Shown here: piece after piece, positions 7,091 to 14,087 of the stretch
Layout: every line of letters starts with the position of its first letter
How positions within the stretch are numbered: the stretch's first letter is position 1
From: 39-52-133 sp036523795
GTDB taxonomy: Bacteria; Pseudomonadota; Gammaproteobacteria; Burkholderiales; Gallionellaceae
Assembly (NCBI GenBank): GCA_036523795.1
Contig: DATDDN010000051.1
Coordinates: forward strand, 1-16,122
Length of the DNA stretch: 16,122 bases
Direction: 5' to 3'
The notes under the pieces: model-generated
Database searches by the model: none
Seen by the model: the letters and a program-made list of their open reading frames with translations, nothing else
Told to the model about the DNA's origin: nothing
Position numbers and translations under genes: made by a program

Positions 7091-7888
7091 ATGTTGAAAC
7101 GTCTCCTTGCTGCATGTGCAGTAGCGCTGTGCCTGGCCAGTAACACGGCCAGCGCAGACACACCTTCCTATCCCACCCTGTTTGTCGATGACGTGCGGTA
7201 CGTGCTCAGCTCGCCTGCGCGCTGGGACAGCGACGACTGGCGCACGCTGGGCTGGGCCAGCGTGGCCGTGGTGGGTACGGCGGTGGTGTTCGACGACCAC
7301 GTGCGCACCGTGATGCGCGACCACAACGACGGCAACAACCAGTTCATGCTGCAGGTGGAGCGCCTCGGCTCCGAATATGCCTGGGGCGTGCTGGGCGGCT
7401 TTTATCTGGCCGGCAGTCTGACAGACGACCAGCGCGCTGTATCGGTGGCGCAGGACGGGCTCACCGCCAGTTTCATCGCCAGCGGCCTGATCACCCCTGC
7501 CATCAAATTCGTCGCCGGCCGCAGCCGCCCCAACGACAACGGCGGCACCGACAACACCTTCACCTTCAAACCGTTCAGCGGCGCGGCCTCGTTTCCTTCC
7601 GGCCACACCACCGAAGCCTTTGCGCTGGCCTCGGTGATCTCTGCACATTACGAAGAAAGCCCCTGGGTGGCGTGGACCAGCTACACCCTGGCCGGACTGG
7701 TGGGCCTGGCGCGCACCTACCACGGCGGACATTACACCTCCGATGTGGTGGCCGGCGCCATGATAGGCACACTGGTGGGCAAGACGGTGGTGGCGCACAA
7801 CAAACCGCAGCGCAGCGGTCAGCCCCAGGTGTTGCCACTGGCCGGCGCAGATCTGATCGGGGTGCAGCTGGTCGGCACATTGGACTAA
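7091..7888 (+). CDS. Exported PAP2 family phosphatase
   Basis: A 265-residue protein with a signal peptide (about residues 1-22, ending ASA-D) and the three-part PAP2/acid phosphatase signature: Lys139...Arg146-Pro147 in KFVAGRSRP, PSGH at 169-172, and Arg208...His214...Asp218 in RTYHGGHYTSD. All catalytic residues are present, including the nucleophile His214. Hydrophobic stretches at about 55-67, 97-109, 125-137, 175-185 and 195-207 suggest a membrane-embedded bundle facing the periplasm. Likely substrates are lipid phosphates such as undecaprenyl pyrophosphate or phosphatidate; which one cannot be told. It follows yajQ by 18 bp without an obvious ribosome-binding site, so it may depend on read-through from yajQ. 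Confidence 0.88.
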   Translation: MLKRLLAACAVALCLASNTASADTPSYPTLFVDDVRYVLSSPARWDSDDWRTLGWASVAVVGTAVVFDDHVRTVMRDHNDGNNQFMLQVERLGSEYAWGVLGGFYLAGSLTDDQRAVSVAQDGLTASFIASGLITPAIKFVAGRSRPNDNGGTDNTFTFKPFSGAASFPSGHTTEAFALASVISAHYEESPWVAWTSYTLAGLVGLARTYHGGHYTSDVVAGAMIGTLVGKTVVAHNKPQRSGQPQVLPLAGADLIGVQLVGTLD

Positions 7889-8268
7889 GAAAGAATCCTG
7901 ATCCAATCAGACGGCCGGATACCCGCCTTCGCGCGCCGCGCCCGAAATAAATTTCTGCAAGCTGAGCGACGCTTTTTCAGCAGGATGCACGCTGCATTTC
8001 CACCGCTCGCCCAGCCTCTCCCTGCAAGGGAGGGGGCTGTTTGCTGACTCAACTTCAAGTCCTGGCTCCAGACCTCTTATGTGGACATCTCCGAGGCACT
8101 CTGATGGAAGAACTAGCCATTCAACCAGGGTACGACTGCTCTTCTCCGGCCAATACAGTTAGAATGCGGCCTGTCTGTTTCCGCCCGGGCGTTGTACCAG
8201 GCCTGAAGAATTTATGCTGCCCGGGTAGGCCACCAAATTGAACGAATAACTGCTACGGGAATACTGTA
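7889..8268. other. Intergenic spacer before hscC, no gene seen
   Basis: These 380 bp carry no credible coding region. CTCCCT-GCA-AGGGAG (8018-8032) is a 6-bp inverted repeat of a kind common between proteobacterial genes. TAGAAT (8160-8165) could be a -10 box, but no good -35 element lies 16-18 bp upstream, and no heat-shock (sigma-32) promoter was recognised. The hscC promoter is presumably here but is not resolved. Confidence 0.4.
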
Positions 8269-9957
8269 ATGATAGTCGGCATTGATCTGGGCACCACCAA
8301 CAGCTTGATCGCGTATCTGAAAGATGGCGTCCCCACCATCATTCCAAACTCCCACGGCAAGTTCCTGACCCCATCGGTAGTCGGCATGGATGATGCAGGC
8401 ACTGTGCTGGTCGGTGCGACCGCAAAGGAACGTCTGCTCAAATATTCCGACAATACCGTTGCCTCGTTCAAACGCCTGATGGGTTCGCAGCAGGTGGTCA
8501 AGCTGGGCACGCAAAAATTCAAGCCGGAGGAGCTTTCCGCTCTCGTGCTGCGTTCATTGAAGGCTGATGCAGAGGCGGCGCTGGGGCATGAGATCAGCGA
8601 AGCAATCATTTCCGTGCCAGCCTACTTCAACGACCAGCAGCGCAAAGCCACGCGAATCGCCGGAGAACTGGCTGGCTTCAAGGTCAATCGCCTGATCAAC
8701 GAACCCACTGCCGCGGCGCTGTTCCATGGCATCCAGGAGCGGGAAGCCGAAGCCAAGTTTCTGGTCTTTGACCTGGGTGGCGGCACGTTTGACGTTTCCA
8801 TCCTGGAGAAATTCGACGGTGTAATGGAAGTGCGCGCGACCGGCGGCGACAGCTTCCTGGGCGGCGACGATTTCACGAAGGCCCTGCAGGACTTGTTCAT
8901 GCAGAAAGCCGGCATCGACACCAAACAGAAAGAGGTGCTTGCCGCCATCCACTTTGCCGCGGAAGAAGCCAAGCGGAAACTGAACGAACAGCCCAGCGCG
9001 GAGATGCAGGTGGTGATAGACGGCGTGGCGAAATCGCAGGTTATCACGCAGGAGGCCTATGAACAGCAATGCAAGCCCCTGCTGGACCGCTTGCGCCTTC
9101 CGGTGGAACGGGCCCTGCGCGATGCACGGCTGCGCGTGGCTGATCTGGATGAAGTCGTGCTGGTCGGTGGTGCGACGCGCATGTCCATGGTGCGCAAGCT
9201 TGCTGCGCAATTGTTCGGGCGCCTGCCGGCGAGGTATGTCGATCCCGACCAGACAATCGCGTTGGGCGGAGCGGTTTGCGCCGGGCTGAGCATGCGCCAT
9301 CAGGATTTCAGGGAAGTCGTGCTGACGGATGTATGCCCGCACAGCCTGGGCATGGAGGTGGTGGAACAGAATGCCAAGGGGCATTGGGAACAGGTGTTCA
9401 TGCCGATCATTGAACGCAATACCGTCATTCCGGCAAGCCGCCAGCGCAGCGTGGTGACGGTAAGCGACCGGCAGACCGCGCTGAAAGTAACCATCTATCA
9501 GGGTGAATCCCGCTCCTGCAGCAACAACGTGCTGCTGGGAGAACTGGAAATACGCATTCCCCTGCGCCCGGCCGGGGGGGTTACTGCGGATGTGCGCTAC
9601 ACCTATGACATCAACGGCATTCTCGATGTCGATGTGGACATCGAGAATGCGGGCATCAGCCGCAACATGGTGATCAAGAAACTCGCCGGCAATGTCAGCG
9701 ACGAAGAAATTGCGCGTCGGCGCCAGGAACTGGCCGCGCTCAAGGTGCATCCGCGCGATCAGGCAGACAACCGGCTTCTGATGGAACGCGCTGAACGCCT
9801 GTATGAACAGCTGCTGGGGGATGAACGAGAAAAAGTGGGCTACCTGCTTGGCCAGTTCAGGGCCGTGCTGAACAGCCAGGTGACCGCGGATATCGCAGAG
9901 GCACATCAGGAAATCTGGCACGCACTTGATGCGATCGAACATCGCAACATCTGGTAA
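8269..9957 (+). CDS. hscC: Specialised Hsp70 chaperone HscC
   Basis: A 562-residue Hsp70, much shorter than DnaK (about 640) and close to E. coli HscC (556), which it resembles throughout. The ATPase domain covers about 1-345: phosphate-1 GIDLGTTNS (4-12), ISVPAYFND (114-122), NEPTAAAL (144-151), phosphate-2 DLGGGTFDVS (168-177) and the adenosine loop LVGGATR (298-304). The linker and substrate domain start near VLTDVCPHSLGMEV (351-364); YTYDINGILDVDV (444-456) is the usual beta-sandwich end. The lid is cut to about 60 residues (500-562), as in HscC. HscC is not a general folding chaperone; E. coli HscC has been linked to sigma-70 activity and stress. It is followed 10 bp later by a J-domain-like gene, as E. 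coli hscC lies near djlB/djlC. Confidence 0.93.
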   Translation: MIVGIDLGTTNSLIAYLKDGVPTIIPNSHGKFLTPSVVGMDDAGTVLVGATAKERLLKYSDNTVASFKRLMGSQQVVKLGTQKFKPEELSALVLRSLKADAEAALGHEISEAIISVPAYFNDQQRKATRIAGELAGFKVNRLINEPTAAALFHGIQEREAEAKFLVFDLGGGTFDVSILEKFDGVMEVRATGGDSFLGGDDFTKALQDLFMQKAGIDTKQKEVLAAIHFAAEEAKRKLNEQPSAEMQVVIDGVAKSQVITQEAYEQQCKPLLDRLRLPVERALRDARLRVADLDEVVLVGGATRMSMVRKLAAQLFGRLPARYVDPDQTIALGGAVCAGLSMRHQDFREVVLTDVCPHSLGMEVVEQNAKGHWEQVFMPIIERNTVIPASRQRSVVTVSDRQTALKVTIYQGESRSCSNNVLLGELEIRIPLRPAGGVTADVRYTYDINGILDVDVDIENAGISRNMVIKKLAGNVSDEEIARRRQELAALKVHPRDQADNRLLMERAERLYEQLLGDEREKVGYLLGQFRAVLNSQVTADIAEAHQEIWHALDAIEHRNIW

Positions 9958-9967
9958 AGCCCCAGAT

Positions 9968-11380
9968 ATGGATGCATATGAGGTGTTGGGCATCGATCTC
10001 GATGCCGATGAAAGAACGATCAAGCGTGCTTACGCCGCATTGATCAAGCAATATCGTCCCGAGACACATCCTGCTGATTTTGCGCGGGTACGTGATGCCT
10101 ATGAGGAAGCGCTCTACTACTGGCGCGAAAACCTGCAATGGCAGGCGGACCCGGAGCCTGTCGAGCACGCCGCCTCCCGCACAGAAAATGCAGAAGGATC
10201 GTCTGAGCCCGCCTCTGCGCCAGATACTGAAACGGTACAGCTCACGCACATCGAGACGAGCCAGGATCCTGCGCCCGATCCCGTGCAGTTGCTCCTGCAG
10301 GAGATCACCAGCCATGGCAGCGAACAGGCAAGGCTGCAGAGCTATCACGCGCAAATGGCCGCGCTGCTTGAATGGCCGCTCGATCAGCAAATCAATTTCG
10401 AATATGCCTTGCGTTACTGGCTGCTGTTTACGGACGACCCCGCCCTGCTGATATTCAGGGCGGCCGACGAACGCTACGACTGGTCTTCCAACAGCATGGA
10501 AATCGTCAGCCTGTATGGTTCAGAGGCGGGTTCGCGCTTCTATGTGCTGAAGAAACTTGCCGAACTCTATGTGCAGGCCCGGAGGAAGAACAATCCGTTC
10601 CTGCAGTTTGAGGACTCCGCACCGGAACGCAAGCGGATATTCCCGGCGAATCATTTCCACACGGGCCAGGCAAAGGAGCTTTGCGAAAACTGGCGCCGCG
10701 ACTGCAAAGCGGCGGATTATGCAAAGCTGGCTCAACGGATGTCCCCCACCGATGACAGCGCGAGACAGTTTTATTGGGTGGATATAGCGTTCGGCTTCTC
10801 TATGGGCGCACTGGTATGGCTGTTTACCCGAATTGAGTATGAGCGGTACGCAGTGACGTTCGGAATACTGTCCGGGGTGGTTTCTGCGCTTGTGCCAGTG
10901 TTGACGCGAAATGTGCTCACGGCCTCATTTCCTGGCAGCGCCTGGATCGAGAAGATCCGCTCATGGCGGCGCACCATCAAGGTGAACAAGACACTGGATC
11001 TCTATCTGTGGATCGTGCTTACCATGCTTGGTCTGGGGCTGTATGGCGCGATCGCAAATGGTATGATCCCGATGCCCCTGATCTATGTGATCGCCCTGGT
11101 GGGCGTGACGTTCATCCTGTTTGGCTTCTACAAGGCGCTGGCTATCGTGGAAGCGACAATCGCCAAGGCAGTGGTAAACATCTGGCATCTTGTCGAATTG
11201 CTCAGCGGCAAGCGCAACGGGCAGCAGGCACTGTCGCCCGGACAAGTGGCGAAAGCGGTTCTGCGGGGAATGAAGCAGAAACTCAAGGCCAGCTGGCAGC
11301 GGGCGCGTTCCGCCACATACTGGTGGATATTTATCTGGGTATTGGTGGCGCAGTTGATCAGGGCGTTTAGCAGCCATTGA
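9968..11380 (+). CDS. Membrane-anchored J-domain-like partner of HscC (HPD replaced by RPE)
   Basis: A 470-residue protein with an N-terminal J-like domain (about 1-55: DAYEVLGIDLDADERTIKRAYAALIKQYRPE then FARVRDAYEEAL). Where J-domains carry His-Pro-Asp after the helix II tyrosine, this reads Arg30-Pro31-Glu32. An acidic, low-complexity linker follows (60-105), then a soluble middle region (105-265) with a WPLDQQINFEYALRYWLL segment, then about four or five membrane helices (271-289, 294-313, 344-366, 371-394, 452-466). The layout resembles the DjlB/DjlC proteins that work with HscC in E. coli. ATG 9968 is chosen because it opens the J-like domain; ATGs at 9926 and 9929 inside hscC would add up to 14 unrelated residues. 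The ribosome-binding site is weak, so translation probably couples to hscC. Confidence 0.8.
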   Translation: MDAYEVLGIDLDADERTIKRAYAALIKQYRPETHPADFARVRDAYEEALYYWRENLQWQADPEPVEHAASRTENAEGSSEPASAPDTETVQLTHIETSQDPAPDPVQLLLQEITSHGSEQARLQSYHAQMAALLEWPLDQQINFEYALRYWLLFTDDPALLIFRAADERYDWSSNSMEIVSLYGSEAGSRFYVLKKLAELYVQARRKNNPFLQFEDSAPERKRIFPANHFHTGQAKELCENWRRDCKAADYAKLAQRMSPTDDSARQFYWVDIAFGFSMGALVWLFTRIEYERYAVTFGILSGVVSALVPVLTRNVLTASFPGSAWIEKIRSWRRTIKVNKTLDLYLWIVLTMLGLGLYGAIANGMIPMPLIYVIALVGVTFILFGFYKALAIVEATIAKAVVNIWHLVELLSGKRNGQQALSPGQVAKAVLRGMKQKLKASWQRARSATYWWIFIWVLVAQLIRAFSSH

Positions 11381-11581
11381 GTTGTGGAGAAACCTTATGG
11401 CAAGGCAAGTGATCAAATTGATATGGCTCGACCATGGGCCATTTCACCCGCAATCCTTGCCCCATATCAAGGCTCACCCAGTCAAATTCCACTGAAACCT
11501 GAGTGCGGTCAGCCGAATGGTGAAGCCGAGTTCCTGACCGACACATAACACGCAAGCTGCATCAGTCAAAAGGAGACAGCC
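11381..11581. other. Spacer between the J-like gene and the DJ-1 gene
   Basis: Two hundred bases with lower GC than the flanking genes. A minus-strand frame (11367-11555, 62 codons) encodes an aromatic-rich stretch, VEFDWVSLDMGQGLRVKWPMVEPYQF, that does not look like a random shadow and could be a relic of a lost gene, but no family was recognised. No clear promoter is seen. The DJ-1 ribosome-binding site AAAGGAG closes the spacer. Confidence 0.25.
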
Positions 11582-12124
11582 ATGACAAAAGTCCTCATTC
11601 CGCTCGCCCAGGGTTGTGAAGAAATCGAAGCCGTCACCGTGATCGACATTCTGCGCCGCGCCGGTATCGAAGTGGTCAGCGCGGGCCTTGATGCGAACCC
11701 GGTGCGCGCCAGCCGTGGTACCGTCCTCGTTCCCGACACCACGCTGGATGCGGTGCTCAAGCAGGCGTTCGACATGATCGTATTACCCGGTGGCCAGCCT
11801 GGCACCAACAACCTCAAGGCCGATGCACGCATCATTTCCCTGGTGCAGCACATGGCGCAGCAGGGCAAGCACGTTGCCGCCATCTGCGCCGCGCCCTCGG
11901 TGCTGGCCAGCGCCGGCCTGCTCGACGGCAAGCGTGCCACCAGTTTCCCCGGCTCGCTGGACGCCTTTGCCAAGGTGCACCGCCAGGCCGCAGCCGTAGT
12001 GGAAGACGGCCAACTGGTCACCTCGCGCGGTCCCGGCACCGCCATGGACTTTGCCCTCACCCTGGTGGAGCGCCTGGCTGGCCAGGCCAAACGCCAGGAA
12101 GTGGAAGCCGGCCTGGTGCGCTGA
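11582..12124 (+). CDS. DJ-1/PfpI family protein (YajL-like)
   Basis: A 180-residue single-domain protein of the DJ-1/ThiJ/PfpI superfamily. The nucleophile-elbow cysteine is Cys102 in AAICAAPSVL, and the conserved glutamate that polarises it is Glu16 in GCEEIEA. Other family blocks are LPGGQPGTNNL (68-78) and VTSRGPGTAMDFAL (146-159), the latter specific to the YajL/DJ-1 branch. Relatives protect against oxidative and electrophile stress; glyoxalase, deglycase and chaperone activities have been reported and are disputed. The length is slightly below E. coli YajL (196). AAAGGAG just upstream fixes the start. It is on the same strand as nnrS but separated from it by 93 bp that include a hairpin. 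Confidence 0.93.
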   Translation: MTKVLIPLAQGCEEIEAVTVIDILRRAGIEVVSAGLDANPVRASRGTVLVPDTTLDAVLKQAFDMIVLPGGQPGTNNLKADARIISLVQHMAQQGKHVAAICAAPSVLASAGLLDGKRATSFPGSLDAFAKVHRQAAAVVEDGQLVTSRGPGTAMDFALTLVERLAGQAKRQEVEAGLVR

Positions 12125-12157
12125 ATTGCGTAAGCTGATTTTCAGATTGAATCTTCA

Positions 12158-12183
12158 GCAGGCCATCACGAATCATGGCCTGC
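12158..12183 (+). terminator. Hairpin after the DJ-1 gene, possible terminator
   Basis: GCAGGCCAT (12158-12166) and ATGGCCTGC (12175-12183) make a perfect 9-bp stem with an 8-nt loop. The following bases (ACCATTTC) are only weakly T-rich, so termination may be partial. Confidence 0.45.
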
Positions 12184-12217
12184 ACCATTTCATCCCTCAC
12201 ATCCGACGCCTCTGACC

Positions 12218-13444
12218 ATGACCGAATCCGCTCCAAGAAATCTCTGGCAAATTTTTACCGCCGCACCGCATCGCGTGATGTTCTTTGGCGGCACACTGCA
12301 ACTGGTGCTGACCATGCTGTGGTGGCTGCTCGACCTGGCCACACGCTATGGCAGCGGCAACCCGATCTCCTGGACGATAGCGCCCAATACGGCGCATCTG
12401 TACCTGATGATCTACGGCATCTTCCCGTTCTTCATGTTCGGCTTCCTGATGACCACCTTCCCGCGCTGGATGGGAGGCAAGGAGATTCCGGCCAGATTGT
12501 TCGTACCGGCCTTTCTGTTGATGCTGGCCGGCGTTACGCTGTTCTATGCCGGCTTGCTCATCAAGGCACTGCTGCTGGCGGCCGTGGCATCCACCCTGGC
12601 CGGCTGGGCCATCGGCCTGTACGCGCTGCTGCAGGTATTGCGCCAGACCAAAAATCCGGACAAGCGTCACTCGGCCATCGCCTGGGTGGCCTTCACGCTG
12701 GGCTGGTGTGGCGCAGCCTGCTATCTGGTCTGGCTGCTCACTGACAACTACGGCTGGCTGACCGCTGCCATGCATGCCGGCATCTGGCTGTTCCTTCTGC
12801 CGGTGTTTTTCAATGTCGGCCATCGCATGATGCCGTTCTTCATCGCCAGCGCGATCCAGCGCATCCGCCTGGACAGGCCCGACTGGCCGCTGACTGTCAT
12901 TCTGCTCAGCAGCGCCGGCCACGGCCTGTTGCAGATCCTGGGGCATGCAGAGTGGACATTGCTTTGCGACCTGCCGCTGGCAGCGACCGCGTTCTATCTT
13001 GGCTATGCCTGGAACCTGCGGCGCTGCCTGGGCGTGCCGATGGTGGCGGTGCTGCACCTGGGCATTTTCTGGCTGGGCGTCGCCATGTTGCTGTATGGCG
13101 TGCAAAGCCTGACCCTGCTCGCCACCGGCCAGCTCGGCCTGGGACTTGCCCCCTTGCATGCGCTGACCATCGGCTTCTTCGCCACCGTGCTGCTGGGCAT
13201 GGCGACGCGGGTAAGCCTGGGGCACTCCGGCCTGTCGATCAACCCGCAACGCACCACCCTGTTGCTGTTTCTGCTTCTGCAGGTGGCTGTGCTGTTGCGG
13301 GTGGCCGCTGATCTGTTGCCGGCACAGCTGCGTGGCGACCTCTATATCGCAGCCGCCTCGGTATGGCTGCTGTGCTTTGCGGCCTGGGCCAGTTTCTACC
13401 TGCCGCTGTTCCTCAAGCCGCGTGCAGACGGGTTTCCGGGATAG
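12218..13444 (+). CDS. nnrS: NnrS family heme/copper membrane protein
   Basis: A 408-residue polytopic inner-membrane protein with about twelve hydrophobic helices. NnrS signatures are present: FTAAPHRVMFFGG (13-25), FMFGFLMTTFPRWM (72-85), VGHRMMPFF (200-208), and HALTIGFFATVLLGMATRVSLGHSG (314-338). The conserved histidines in these motifs are thought to bind heme. NnrS proteins are linked to nitric oxide and denitrification: in Rhodobacter nnrS is controlled by the NO regulator NnrR, and in Vibrio it protects against NO by limiting iron-sulfur damage. No denitrification genes are next to it here, and no FNR/NnrR box was recognised upstream, so the trigger is unknown. Confidence 0.92.
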   Translation: MTESAPRNLWQIFTAAPHRVMFFGGTLQLVLTMLWWLLDLATRYGSGNPISWTIAPNTAHLYLMIYGIFPFFMFGFLMTTFPRWMGGKEIPARLFVPAFLLMLAGVTLFYAGLLIKALLLAAVASTLAGWAIGLYALLQVLRQTKNPDKRHSAIAWVAFTLGWCGAACYLVWLLTDNYGWLTAAMHAGIWLFLLPVFFNVGHRMMPFFIASAIQRIRLDRPDWPLTVILLSSAGHGLLQILGHAEWTLLCDLPLAATAFYLGYAWNLRRCLGVPMVAVLHLGIFWLGVAMLLYGVQSLTLLATGQLGLGLAPLHALTIGFFATVLLGMATRVSLGHSGLSINPQRTTLLLFLLLQVAVLLRVAADLLPAQLRGDLYIAAASVWLLCFAAWASFYLPLFLKPRADGFPG

Positions 13445-13457
13445 GCCGGCGGTGCCT

Positions 13458-13501
13458 CCGGGTACACGCGCTTTTGACGCCTTCCCATTCACCCGGTTTT
13501 T
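13458..13501 (+). terminator. Possible terminator of nnrS
   Basis: CCGGGT (13458-13463) can pair with ACCCGG (13491-13496), followed by five T residues. The 27-nt loop is long for an intrinsic terminator. It lies 14 bp after the nnrS stop. Confidence 0.4.
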
Positions 13502-13600
13502 CGTTAGGATGACGACTTCACTCTGCAGTTCACTCCCACAAATTCCAAAATTTCATTGAGCTTACTCCCCGAGTAATCCCTAAAACCAAGCGAGATCACC

Positions 13601-13927
13601 ATGAGCGAACATATCCGTTACGTTACCGATGCGACTTTCACCGCCGAAGTGCTGCAATCCCCGTTGCCCGTGCTGGTGGACTACTGGGCTGAGTGGTGTG
13701 GCCCCTGCCGCATGATTGCGCCCATCCTGGACGAAATTTCTCAGGAATACGCCGGCCGCATTCACGTTGCAAAAGTGAACGTCGACGAAAACCCCAGCAC
13801 CCCCGCCAAATACGGCGTACGCGGCATCCCCACCCTGATGCTGTTCAAGAACGGCAACATCGAAGCCACCAAGGTAGGTGCACTGTCCAAGTCACAGCTC
13901 ACTGCCTTTATTGACAGCCATATCTGA
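13601..13927 (+). CDS. trxA: Thioredoxin 1
   Basis: A 108-residue thioredoxin, the standard length, with the active-site WCGPC (32-36) preceded by the usual YWAEW, and the cis-proline loop RGIPTL (74-79). It reduces protein disulfides in the cytoplasm and takes electrons from thioredoxin reductase (not in this window). Asp27 (the buried acid, in VDYWA) and Lys59 in AKVNVDEN are present. It lies directly upstream of rho, the trxA-rho order found in many proteobacteria. The 156-bp upstream region must hold its promoter, but no convincing -35/-10 pair was resolved. Confidence 0.97.
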   Translation: MSEHIRYVTDATFTAEVLQSPLPVLVDYWAEWCGPCRMIAPILDEISQEYAGRIHVAKVNVDENPSTPAKYGVRGIPTLMLFKNGNIEATKVGALSKSQLTAFIDSHI

Positions 13928-13937
13928 ACTGTTTAAC
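13911..13937 (+). promoter_or_regulatory. Candidate rho promoter inside the end of trxA
   Basis: A perfect TTGACA (13911-13916) overlaps the last codons of trxA. The best -10 is TTTAAC (13932-13937) at a short 15-bp spacing; TAACCT at 17 bp is poorer. Transcription from here would give a leader of about 140 nt ahead of rho. Confidence 0.3.
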
Positions 13938-14036
13938 CTCACGCCTGCGTCTGTCCCGTAAGTCCTCCGCAGCAAAATAATCATAACGACAATGACCAGC
14001 ACGACAGCCCAGGCGCGGGTCGCTCCGCGCAAATCG

Positions 14037-14087
14037 CAACACATCCCCGAATCACTCCCTTTGGACTCCTCCGTATCTCCCACCCAT
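14037..14087 (+). promoter_or_regulatory. C-rich, G-poor rut-like leader of rho
   Basis: In 14041-14087 there are 22 C and 4 G in 47 bases, with C-rich clusters such as CATCCCC and CTCCTCC and no stable hairpin. This is the composition of Rho loading (rut) sites. In E. coli the rho gene is autoregulated by Rho-dependent termination in its leader, so the same feedback is likely here. The strong C-over-G bias is seen directly; the function is inferred. Confidence 0.55.

Noticed and set aside
6569..7906. Minus-strand frame of 445 codons opposite yajQ and the PAP2 gene
   Set aside because: Antisense to two well-supported genes with full catalytic motifs; composition is typical of a GC-rich shadow frame.
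8041..8241. Small plus-strand open frame of 66 codons before hscC
   Set aside because: Its TTG start, lack of a ribosome-binding site and lack of a recognisable protein pattern make it unlikely to be coding.
8554..10023. Long minus-strand open frame of 489 codons opposite hscC
   Set aside because: It is the antisense shadow of a strongly recognised Hsp70; its product is histidine- and glutamine-rich with no family features.
12197..13492. Minus-strand frame of 431 codons opposite nnrS
   Set aside because: Glutamine- and glycine-rich shadow of a membrane protein gene, with no family match.
13992..14087. N-terminal extension of Rho from ATG 13992
   Set aside because: The 32 extra residues are not part of the Rho family start, no ribosome-binding site precedes 13992, and the bases have the C-over-G bias of a leader.
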